Positions 6,935 to 13,178 of a DNA stretch of 13,178 nt are shown here, piece by piece. This stretch comes from an uncultured Oscillibacter sp. (GTDB lineage Bacteria; Bacillota; Clostridia; Oscillospirales; Oscillospiraceae): the NCBI GenBank assembly GCA_947245315.1, contig CAMXNV010000039.1, forward strand, positions 1 to 13,178. Direction: 5' to 3'. The notes beneath the pieces are model-generated. The model was not told where the DNA came from, made no database searches, and saw only the letters and a program-made list of their open reading frames with translations. The stretch's first letter is position 1. Each line of letters opens with the position of its first letter. Both the position numbers and the translations under genes were made by a program.

Positions 6935-9900
6935 TCACTCCGCCATCTTCCGGTAGCGCTCGCAGCGGGCCTTGATGTCCGCCACGGCCTTCTCGTACAG
7001 GGCGTCCGCCTTGCCGGGGAAGTTGTTCTTCAGGGACGCGAAGCGGTTCTCGCCCATCAGGAAGGGCATCAGCTTCTCCAGGTCGGGCTCCGCGGAGTCC
7101 AGCTGGAAGGGATTCTTGCCCTCCGCCGTCCGGCGGGGATCATAGCGGTACAGCTGCCAATAGCCGCACTCCACCGCTTTCTTCATCTCCTCCTGGGTGC
7201 AGCCCATACCGGCCTTGATGTGCTGCTCCAGGCAGGGGCAGTAGGCGATGACGATGGAGGGACCGGGATACTCCTCCGCCTCCCGGATGGCCTTGAGGGT
7301 CTGGGCCTGGTCCGCGCCCATGGCCACCTGGGCCACGTAGACGTACCCGTAGTTCATGAAGATCGCGCCCAGGTCCTTCTTGGAAATCTGCTTGCCTCCG
7401 GCGGCGAACTTCGCCACGGCGGAGGTGGGCGTCGCCTTGGAGGACTGGCCGCCGGTGTTGGAATAGACCTCGGTATCCAGGACCAGGAGGTTCACGTCCC
7501 GGTTCTGGGCCAGCACGTGGTCGATGCCGCCGAAGCCGATGTCATAGGCCCAGCCGTCGCCGCCGATGGCCCAGATGGACTTCATGGCCAGGAACTCCTT
7601 GTTGTCCAGGATGAAGTTCACGTCCGCCGTCTTCTCCACGGTCTCCAGGGCGGCCACCAGGGCGTCGGACACGGCCCGGGACTTGGCCTTATCCTCCCAG
7701 TTGGCCAGGTAGTCCGCCACGGCCTCCGCCGCGACGCCGACCTCCTTCATGCGCTCCAGGCAGACCAGCAGCTCCTTGCGGATGGCGTCCTGGGCGTGGT
7801 AGAAGCCGAAGGCAAACTCGGCGTTGTCCTCAAACAGGGAGTGCTCCCAGGCGGGGCCCCGGCCCTGATCGTCTTTGCAGTAGGGCAGGATGGGCGCGCC
7901 GCCGCTGTAGGCGGAGGAGCAGCCCGCCGCGTTGCCGATGTACATCCGGTCGCCCACCAGCTGGCTGACCAGCTTGAGGTAGGTGGTCTCGGCGCAGCCG
8001 CCGCAGGCGGCGGAGAACTGGAAGTAGGGCTTGGCAAACTGGATGGACTTCACGCTCTTGCTGCTGATGACGTCCTTTTTCAGATATTTTTCGTTCATGG
8101 CCACTTCGTCGAAGAGGGGCTGTTCCGCCTTCATCTCCTCGAAGGGGGTCATGACCAGGGCGTCGGCGCTCTTTTCGTTGGTATTGGCCGGGCAGGCCGT
8201 CAGGCACACGCCGCAGCCCAGGCAGTCATAGGGGCTCACCTGCATCCGGAAGGAGTAGGCGGGGGCGTCCTTGCCCAGGCCCTTGGCGGGCACGGTGGCG
8301 AAGGCGGCGGGCACTCCGGCCTTCTCCTCCTCGGTCAGCAGCACCGGGCGGATGGCCGCGTGGGGGCAGCACATGGCGCAGCGGTTGCACTGGATGCAGC
8401 TCTCGGCGTTCCACTTGGGCACCGTCACGGCCACGCCGCGCTTGGAGAAGGCGGAGGTGCCGTTCTCCCAGGTGCCGTCCAGCACGCCGTGCTTCTTGAA
8501 GACGGACACGGGCAGCTTGTCGCCCTGCTGGCGGTCCATGGGGAGGACGATCTCCTTCACAAAGTCGCTGGCCTTGATCTCCGGCGCCGGGGCGTCCACG
8601 GCGTTGGCCCAGGCCTCGGGGATCTCCACCTTCACCGCGGCGCTGACCCCCAGGTCCACGGCCTGGTTGTTCATGTCCACGATTTTTTGTCCGGCCTTTT
8701 TGAAGTAGGAGTTATAGTTATTTTTCTTCATGTCCTCCACGGCCACATCCAGGGGAATGACCTTGGTCAGGGCGAAGAAGGCCGCCTGCAAGATGCTGTT
8801 GGTCCGGTTGCCCAAGCCGATGCCCCGGGCCAGCTTGGCGGCGTCGATGATGTAGAACTGGGCGTGCTTCTTGGCCAGGTCCCGTTTCAGCTTGCCGGGG
8901 AGGCGCTCCTCCAGCTCCTCCGCGCTCCAGGGGCAGTTCAGCAGGTAGATGCCCCCCTCTTTCAGGTCCTCGCTGGTGTCGTATTTCGTGATGTAGGTGG
9001 GGGCGTGGACCGCCACGAAGTCCGCCGAGTTCACCAGGTAGGTGGACCGGATGGGCTCGTCGCCGAAGCGCAGGTGGCTCTGGGTCAGGCCGCCGGACTT
9101 CATGGTGTCATAGGAGAAGTAGGCCTGGGCGTATTTGTCCGCCGTGAGGCCGATGGTACTGATGGCATTTTTGTTGGCTCCCACGGTTCCGTCGCCGCCC
9201 AGGCCCCACAGCTTGCAGGACACCTGGCCGGGATGGGGCAGCTCGATCTCCTGGTAGTCCAGGGAGGTGTGGGTCACGTCGTCCACGATTCCGATGGTGA
9301 AATTGTTTTTCGGACGCTCCTGTTTCAGGTTGTCATAGACGGCGATGAACTGGCCCGGGGTAGTGTCCTTGGAGCTCAGGCCGTACCGGCCGCCCACCAC
9401 CAGGATGTCGCCCCGGCCCGCCTGATTCAGGGCGGTGACCACGTCCAGGTACACCGGCTCGCCCACGGAGCCCGCCTCCTTGGAGCGGTCCAGCACGGCG
9501 ACCTTCTTCACCGTGGCGGGCAGCGCCGCCGCGAAGTGCTTCACGGAGAAGGGACGGTACAGGTGGATTTGCAGGAGGCCCACCTTCCGGCCCTGGGCGT
9601 TGAGGTAGTCCACGGTCTCCTTCACCGCCTCGGAGGCGGAGCACATGACCACGATGACCTCCTCGGCGTCCGGGGCGCCGTAGTAGTTGAAGAGCTTGTA
9701 GTCCCGGCCCGTCAGCTTGTTGATCTCGTCCATGTAGTGCTGGACCGTGTCCGGCAGGGAGGCGCTGATCTCGTTGACGCCCTCCTTGCACTGGAAGTAG
9801 ACGTCCGGGTTCACGTTGTTGCCCCGGTTGGAGGGGTGCTCCGGGTTCAGGGAGCGGCGGCGGAAGGCCTTCAGGGCCTCGTAGTCGATCAGGCCCCGGA

Positions 9901-10471
9901 GGTCCTCGTAGTCCAGGGCCTCAATGCGCTGCATCTCGTGAGAGGTGCGGAAGCCGTCGAAGCAGTGCATGAAGGCGTAGCTGGAGTGGATGGCGCTGAG
10001 GTGGGCCACCGCCGCCAGGTCCATGGCCTCCTGGGGAGAGGCGGACATCAGCATGGCGTAGCCCGTGGTCCGGCAAGTCATGAAGTCCGTGTGGTCGCCG
10101 AAGATGGAGTGATGGTTGCTGGTCACCACCCGGGAGGCGATGTGCATCACGTTGGGCAGGAACTGGCCCCCCATGGCGTACATGGCGGGGATCATCAGCA
10201 TCAGGCCCTGGGAGGACGTAAAGGTGGTGGTCAGGGCGCCCGCCTGGGCCGCGCCGTGGCAGGTGCCCGCCGCGCCGGCCTCGGACTGCATCTGGATCAC
10301 GTCCACCGTGGACCCGAACAGGTTCTTCCGCCCCTTGGCGGACCACTCGTCCACCTTCTCCGCCATGGGAGAGGAGGGGGTAATGGGATAGATGGCCGCC
10401 ACCTCGGTGAAGGCATAGGCCACATGGGCCGCCGCCGTGTTGCCGTCCATCACCACGTATTTTTTATTCAT
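6935..10471 (-). CDS. nifJ: Pyruvate:ferredoxin (flavodoxin) oxidoreductase, single-chain
   Basis: This enzyme oxidises pyruvate with CoA to acetyl-CoA and CO2, reducing ferredoxin; it is central to strict anaerobes. At 1178 residues it has the usual one-chain length. Domain I begins with YPITPSSPMAE (29-37, catalytic-site T31). Two ferredoxin-like clusters follow: C692, C695, C698, C702-P and C750, C753, C756, C760-P. The proximal cluster ligands are C823 and C826 (CGGC), C851 (NAAGC) and probably C1080 (IAYxxC). The thiamine diphosphate site is GDGWAYDIG with D972, followed by SNTGGQSS. All cofactor ligands expected for the family are present. The start at 10471 has GGAAAGAGGT at 10490-10481. 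It follows kdgK by 86 bases on the same strand. I found no clear promoter in that gap, so it may be read partly from the eda promoter or from an unrecognised one. Confidence 0.97.
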   Translation of the reverse strand: MNKKYVVMDGNTAAAHVAYAFTEVAAIYPITPSSPMAEKVDEWSAKGRKNLFGSTVDVIQMQSEAGAAGTCHGAAQAGALTTTFTSSQGLMLMIPAMYAMGGQFLPNVMHIASRVVTSNHHSIFGDHTDFMTCRTTGYAMLMSASPQEAMDLAAVAHLSAIHSSYAFMHCFDGFRTSHEMQRIEALDYEDLRGLIDYEALKAFRRRSLNPEHPSNRGNNVNPDVYFQCKEGVNEISASLPDTVQHYMDEINKLTGRDYKLFNYYGAPDAEEVIVVMCSASEAVKETVDYLNAQGRKVGLLQIHLYRPFSVKHFAAALPATVKKVAVLDRSKEAGSVGEPVYLDVVTALNQAGRGDILVVGGRYGLSSKDTTPGQFIAVYDNLKQERPKNNFTIGIVDDVTHTSLDYQEIELPHPGQVSCKLWGLGGDGTVGANKNAISTIGLTADKYAQAYFSYDTMKSGGLTQSHLRFGDEPIRSTYLVNSADFVAVHAPTYITKYDTSEDLKEGGIYLLNCPWSAEELEERLPGKLKRDLAKKHAQFYIIDAAKLARGIGLGNRTNSILQAAFFALTKVIPLDVAVEDMKKNNYNSYFKKAGQKIVDMNNQAVDLGVSAAVKVEIPEAWANAVDAPAPEIKASDFVKEIVLPMDRQQGDKLPVSVFKKHGVLDGTWENGTSAFSKRGVAVTVPKWNAESCIQCNRCAMCCPHAAIRPVLLTEEEKAGVPAAFATVPAKGLGKDAPAYSFRMQVSPYDCLGCGVCLTACPANTNEKSADALVMTPFEEMKAEQPLFDEVAMNEKYLKKDVISSKSVKSIQFAKPYFQFSAACGGCAETTYLKLVSQLVGDRMYIGNAAGCSSAYSGGAPILPYCKDDQGRGPAWEHSLFEDNAEFAFGFYHAQDAIRKELLVCLERMKEVGVAAEAVADYLANWEDKAKSRAVSDALVAALETVEKTADVNFILDNKEFLAMKSIWAIGGDGWAYDIGFGGIDHVLAQNRDVNLLVLDTEVYSNTGGQSSKATPTSAVAKFAAGGKQISKKDLGAIFMNYGYVYVAQVAMGADQAQTLKAIREAEEYPGPSIVIAYCPCLEQHIKAGMGCTQEEMKKAVECGYWQLYRYDPRRTAEGKNPFQLDSAEPDLEKLMPFLMGENRFASLKNNFPGKADALYEKAVADIKARCERYRKMAE

Positions 10472-10515
10472 ACAGAAAGCACCTCTTTCCTAAGTCTCTT
10501 TAAAAAGCTCTCCAG

Positions 10516-10541
10516 CCCCGGCGGGCAGAGGCCCGCCGGGG
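10516..10541 (-). terminator. Hairpin between kdgK and nifJ, possible partial terminator
   Basis: A perfect 11-bp GC-only stem pairs CCCCGGCGGGC (10516-10526) with GCCCGCCGGGG (10531-10541) around AGAG. In the - strand direction the stem is followed by CTGGAGAG and then CTTTTT, so the T-run is about 9 bases away rather than adjacent. That makes it a weak intrinsic terminator at best. It may attenuate transcription into nifJ or protect the 3' end of the eda-kdgK mRNA. Confidence 0.45.
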
Positions 10542-10557
10542 TTTCCGGTTGCAGGAT

Positions 10558-11577
10558 TTATCTCTGGACCCGCCCGGAGGCGTTGCCCCCGGCCAGATTC
10601 TCCACCTCGGAGACGCTGACCAGGTTGAAGTCATGCTCAATGGTGTGCTTCAGGCAGGAGGCCGCCACGGCGAAGTTGATGGCCTTCTGGTCGTCATAGC
10701 CGCTCATCAGGGAGTAGATCAGGCCGCCGCCGAAGCTGTCGCCGCCGCCCACGCGGTCCACGATGTTGATCCGGTAGGTGGGGGAGAAGGCCGCCTGGCC
10801 GTTGCTGTAGAGCATGCCCGCCCAATCGTTGACGGAGGCGGAGAGGCTGCCCCGGAGGGTGATGGCCACCTTCTGGAAGTTGAAGCGCTCGGTGAGCTGC
10901 TGGGCCACGCTGATATAGCCCTCGTGGCTGATTTTGCCCGTGTTCAGGTCCGTGTCCGGGGCCGCAATTCCGAAGACGTCCTTGGCGTCCTCCTCATTGG
11001 CAATGCACACGTCCACATAGGGCATCAGCTTGCCCATGGTCTCCCCGGCCTGCTCGGAGCTCCACAGCTTCTTGCGGAAGTTCAAGTCGCAGCTGACGGT
11101 GACGCCCATCTCCTTGGCGGTCTTGCAGGCCTCCAGGCAGATCTCCGGCAGGTGGCCCCCCAGGGCCGGGGTGATGCCGGTGAAGTGGAACCAGGTCACG
11201 TCCTTGAAGATTTCCTTCCAGTTGAAGTCGGAGGGAACGGCCTCGGCAATGGCGGCGTGGGCCCGGTCGTAGATGACCTTGGAGGGCCGCTGGGAGGCGC
11301 CCTTCTCCACGAAGTAGATGCCAAGCCGGTCGCCGCCCCGGACCATGCCGCTGGTGTCCACGCCATAGTGGCGCAGGGTGTTCACGGCGCACTGGCCGAT
11401 CTCGTGGGCGGGCACCTTGGTGACAAAGGCGGCGTCCAGCCCGTAGTTGGCCACGGAGACGGCCACGTTGGCCTCGCCTCCGGCGTAGCTGGCCTCAAAG
11501 CTCTCGGCCTGCACAAAACGCTGATACCCGGCGGGGTTCAGCCGCATCATGATCTCACCAAACGTAACAAGCTTCAT
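10558..11577 (-). CDS. kdgK: 2-keto-3-deoxygluconate kinase (PfkB/ribokinase family)
   Basis: This enzyme phosphorylates 2-keto-3-deoxygluconate (KDG) with ATP to KDPG, the substrate of the aldolase encoded just upstream. The 339-residue protein shows the PfkB layout: an N-terminal FGEIMMRLNP strand, the sugar-binding YAGGEANVA segment (31-39) and the C-terminal nucleotide/anion-hole motif DRVGGGDSFGGG with catalytic base D280. The more common GAGD is GGGD here, which should still form the anion hole. Family membership is certain. KDG as substrate rests on adjacency to eda and overall resemblance, and another keto-deoxy sugar acid cannot be excluded. It starts 32 bases after eda, with AAAGGAG at 11593-11587 placed 9 bases before the ATG, so the two form an operon. 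Confidence 0.9.
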   Translation of the reverse strand: MKLVTFGEIMMRLNPAGYQRFVQAESFEASYAGGEANVAVSVANYGLDAAFVTKVPAHEIGQCAVNTLRHYGVDTSGMVRGGDRLGIYFVEKGASQRPSKVIYDRAHAAIAEAVPSDFNWKEIFKDVTWFHFTGITPALGGHLPEICLEACKTAKEMGVTVSCDLNFRKKLWSSEQAGETMGKLMPYVDVCIANEEDAKDVFGIAAPDTDLNTGKISHEGYISVAQQLTERFNFQKVAITLRGSLSASVNDWAGMLYSNGQAAFSPTYRINIVDRVGGGDSFGGGLIYSLMSGYDDQKAINFAVAASCLKHTIEHDFNLVSVSEVENLAGGNASGRVQR

Positions 11578-11609
11578 TGAAACATTCTCCTTTCCGTATT
11601 CCAGCGCCC

Positions 11610-12266
11610 TCAGGCGTTTTTCGCGATCTTCACCAGCTGCCGGGCCACCTCGGTGATCTTGCCGTACTCCCCGTTTTCAATCCAGGTCTTGTTGGCCAGG
11701 TTGCCGCCCACACCGGCGCCTACCACGCCCACCTTCAGGAAGTCGGCAAAGTTCTTCTCGCTGATTCCGCCCACGGCCAGCAGCTTGATGTGGCTCAGGG
11801 GCGCCCGGACGGCCTTCACATAGTCCGTGCCCAGGTTGGCGGCGGGGAAGAGCTTGACAAACTGGGCCCCGGCCTCGTGGGCCACCTCGATCTCCGTGGG
11901 CGTCATGGCCCCGGGCATGGACACCATGCCCAGCTCCACCGTCCGGCGGATCACGTCCAGGTTCACGTTGGGGGCGATGATATAGCTGCCCCCGGCCTGG
12001 GCCGTCAGCTCCACCTGCTTCGTGTTCAGCACGGTGCCCGCGCCCACCAGCATCCGGCCCTCGTACTCCTTCGCCAGGGCGGCGATGCAGTCCGCGGTGG
12101 TCTGGTCCCCGGCGGGGTCCTTGGGATTAAAGGGGACCTCCATCAGACGGATGCCCCCGGCGTACAGCGCCTCGGCAACCTTCAGGCACTTCTCGGTCTC
12201 GATGCCCCGAACAATCGCGATGACCTTTTCCTCCAAAACCTTTTGGATAATTTCCTGCTGTGTCAT
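11610..12266 (-). CDS. eda: 2-dehydro-3-deoxy-phosphogluconate (KDPG) aldolase
   Basis: This class I aldolase cleaves KDPG to pyruvate and glyceraldehyde-3-phosphate. At 218 residues it is the normal size of the KDPG/KHG aldolase family. Key residues are visible: R20 in AIVRG, the general acid/base E43 in MEVPFN, the GAGTVL strand, PGAMTPTEI and the Schiff-base lysine K138 in FVKLFPA, with GGI and GAGVGGNL in the phosphate-binding part. It is the first gene of the - strand operon. AGGAGG (12278-12273) lies 6 bases before the ATG. Its product feeds pyruvate to the oxidoreductase encoded two genes downstream. No edd (phosphogluconate dehydratase) lies in the window, so the route more likely starts from KDG made from hexuronates than from the classical Entner-Doudoroff entry; that is inference. 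Confidence 0.95.
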   Translation of the reverse strand: MTQQEIIQKVLEEKVIAIVRGIETEKCLKVAEALYAGGIRLMEVPFNPKDPAGDQTTADCIAALAKEYEGRMLVGAGTVLNTKQVELTAQAGGSYIIAPNVNLDVIRRTVELGMVSMPGAMTPTEIEVAHEAGAQFVKLFPAANLGTDYVKAVRAPLSHIKLLAVGGISEKNFADFLKVGVVGAGVGGNLANKTWIENGEYGKITEVARQLVKIAKNA

Positions 12267-12288
12267 ATATGTCCTCCTTTTTTATAAT
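12260..12288 (+). promoter_or_regulatory. Possible second rightward promoter
   Basis: A perfect TATAAT (12283-12288) lies 17 bases after GTGTCA (12260-12265, 4 of 6 matches to TTGACA) on the + strand. It overlaps the eda start and ribosome binding site and would transcribe through the operator towards the regulator gene. AT-rich leaders give such matches by chance. Confidence 0.25.
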
Positions 12289-12308
12289 GTGAAAACTGTT
12301 TTTATACT

Positions 12309-12337
12309 ATGATACCCCAGAACAGAGCTTCTGTCCA
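12309..12337 (-). promoter_or_regulatory. Predicted sigma-70-type promoter of eda-kdgK
   Basis: Reading the - strand, -35 TGGACA (12337-12332) and -10 TATCAT (12314-12309) are separated by 17 bases, each with 5 of 6 consensus matches. Transcription would start near 12302, giving a leader of roughly 35 bases before the eda ATG. The -35 element touches the left edge of the palindromic operator. Confidence 0.7.
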
Positions 12338-12376
12338 CCTCTTTTTGAGGAATTCAAAAAATTCTCAAAAAGAGGT
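12337..12376. promoter_or_regulatory. Palindromic operator, probable IclR-family regulator binding site
   Basis: The 13-base arm at 12337-12349 is the exact reverse complement of 12364-12376. Inside, AATT (12351-12354) also pairs with AATT (12360-12363) after one unpaired G. Each arm is itself a small inverted repeat, CTC-N5-GAG (12339-12349 and 12364-12374), with centres 25 bp apart, as would suit two regulator dimers. Outward-facing -35 elements share its first and last bases. Binding here should affect both the eda operon and the regulator gene. The protein partner is inferred from adjacency. Confidence 0.7.
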
Positions 12377-12405
12377 TGCAAATGCGCCGGGTTCCATGGT
12401 ATGTT
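12376..12405 (+). promoter_or_regulatory. Predicted promoter of the IclR-family regulator gene
   Basis: On the + strand -35 TTGCAA (12376-12381) and -10 TATGTT (12400-12405) are 18 bases apart, with 4 of 6 matches each. A start near 12413 gives a leader of about 30 bases. The -35 box overlaps the last base of the operator, which suggests autoregulation. It is weaker than the divergent promoter. Confidence 0.5.
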
Positions 12406-12443
12406 TTAAGAAGAGTTTTCATATTGCGGAAAGGGGTAATCCT

Positions 12444-13178
12444 ATGTCTGATAAAAAGCATTCCGTCCAATCCATTGACCGGGTTCTGGACATTCTGGAA
12501 ATGCTCTCCTCCGTCCCCCAGGGCATGACCCTTTCCGATCTGGCCGAGGCCACCCACCTGCACATCAGCACGGCCCACCGCCTGGTCAGCGCTCTGGCGG
12601 ACCGGGGCTATGCCCGGAAGGACAGCGACAGCGGCAAATACCGGCTGACCCTCCGCCTCTTCGAGATTTCCAAGCGGGTTTCCACGGTGCTGGACCTCCT
12701 CCCCGTCTCCGAGCACTACCTGGAGGAGCTGGCCAACCGCTCCCGGGAGGCCGTCCACCTGGTGGAGCGCAGCGGCAACGAGGTGGTCTATCTCTACAAG
12801 TTTGAACCCTTCCAGCACCTGGTCAACATGGGCACCTATGTGGGCCGCCGGAACCCCATGTACTGCACCGGCGTGGGCAAGAGCATCCTGGCCTATCTCT
12901 CCCCCCGGGAGGTGGAGAGCATTTGGAAAGCCACGGACATCCAGGTCTTCACCTCCTCCACCATCGTCACCCTGGACGACATGTATCGGGAACTGGAGGG
13001 GGTCCGCCAGCGGGGCTTCGCCTATGACAACGAGGAGCATGAGGAGGGCGTCCGCTGCATCGCCGCCCCCATTTTCAACTGGGAGGGCGCGCCCACCGGC
13101 GCGGTCAGCATCTCCGCCCCTGCCATCCGTCTGACGGACGAGGCGGTGGAGCGGCTGGCCCCCCAGCTCCTCAGCGTG
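12444..13178 (+). CDS. IclR-family transcriptional regulator (3' end cut by window edge)
   Basis: This is a DNA-binding regulator of sugar-acid catabolism type. 245 codons are present with no stop; the family is usually about 250-265 residues, so only a short tail is missing. The N-terminal winged helix-turn-helix covers about residues 5-70 (SIDRVLDILEML, then LSDLAEATHLHISTAHRLVSAL, wing YARKDSDSGKYRL). The C-terminal effector domain includes VHLVERSGNEVVYLYK, YCTGVGKSILAYL, GFAYDNEEHEEGVRCIAAPI and the closing GAVSISAP. GGAAAGGGG (12428-12436) lies 7 bases before the ATG. It is divergent from eda-kdgK across a shared palindrome, the usual layout for a KdgR-like local regulator. The effector is probably KDG or a related keto-sugar acid, by context only. 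Confidence 0.93.
   Translation, partial: MSDKKHSVQSIDRVLDILEMLSSVPQGMTLSDLAEATHLHISTAHRLVSALADRGYARKDSDSGKYRLTLRLFEISKRVSTVLDLLPVSEHYLEELANRSREAVHLVERSGNEVVYLYKFEPFQHLVNMGTYVGRRNPMYCTGVGKSILAYLSPREVESIWKATDIQVFTSSTIVTLDDMYRELEGVRQRGFAYDNEEHEEGVRCIAAPIFNWEGAPTGAVSISAPAIRLTDEAVERLAPQLLSV

Noticed and set aside
7220..10699. 1159-residue open frame on the + strand opposite nifJ
   Set aside because: Its composition (very rich in G, V, H, L, A) is the usual shadow of a GC-rich gene read antisense. nifJ itself has all its motifs on the - strand.
12337..12376. Operator palindrome read as an intrinsic terminator
   Set aside because: It lies upstream of both predicted start sites and is not followed by a T-run on either strand, so a protein binding site fits better.
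12354..13040. 228-residue frame antisense to the IclR regulator gene
   Set aside because: Antisense shadow; the + strand frame encodes a textbook IclR protein even though it lacks a stop inside the window.

Overview
The window is strongly GC-rich by eye, with codons ending mainly in G or C. It combines MutS, an endonuclease-type MutL, a clostridial-type pyruvate:ferredoxin oxidoreductase and canonical AAAGGAG-type ribosome binding sites. This points to a strictly anaerobic, high-GC member of the Firmicutes/Clostridia, most likely Oscillospiraceae-like gut bacteria. That placement is inferred from gene content and style, not from a marker search.

Left part (1-268): non-coding sequence packed with inverted repeats. 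A two-hairpin repeat-like unit lies at 1-52. A nested set of complementary arms follows at about 57-238, just before the mutS ribosome binding site.

Middle part (269-6810, + strand): mutS, a CPBP-family membrane protease gene starting 5 bases after mutS, an AEC-family transporter gene, a 246-base spacer, then mutL. The spacer holds arrays of a degenerate 7-base repeat (AACTCCT and its complement) in opposite orientations, ending directly at the mutL Shine-Dalgarno sequence. A perfect 16-bp hairpin at 6845-6881 separates mutL from the convergent genes to its right.

Right part (12266 down to 6935, - strand): eda (KDPG aldolase), kdgK (2-keto-3-deoxygluconate kinase) and nifJ (pyruvate:ferredoxin oxidoreductase), in that transcriptional order. 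Together they form a short catabolic route: KDG is phosphorylated, cleaved to pyruvate plus glyceraldehyde-3-phosphate, and the pyruvate is oxidised to acetyl-CoA with reduced ferredoxin. A divergent IclR-family regulator gene begins at 12444 and runs off the right edge. The 177-base gap between eda and the regulator gene is AT-rich. It contains a 40-bp palindrome made of two CTC-N5-GAG boxes, with a predicted promoter -35 element abutting each edge, facing outward. This is the clearest regulatory structure in the window.

All eight protein genes belong to known families. I saw no phage, transposase, CRISPR, tRNA or rRNA gene. The most interesting material is non-coding: the divergent operator, the heptamer arrays before mutL, and the folded element before mutS.
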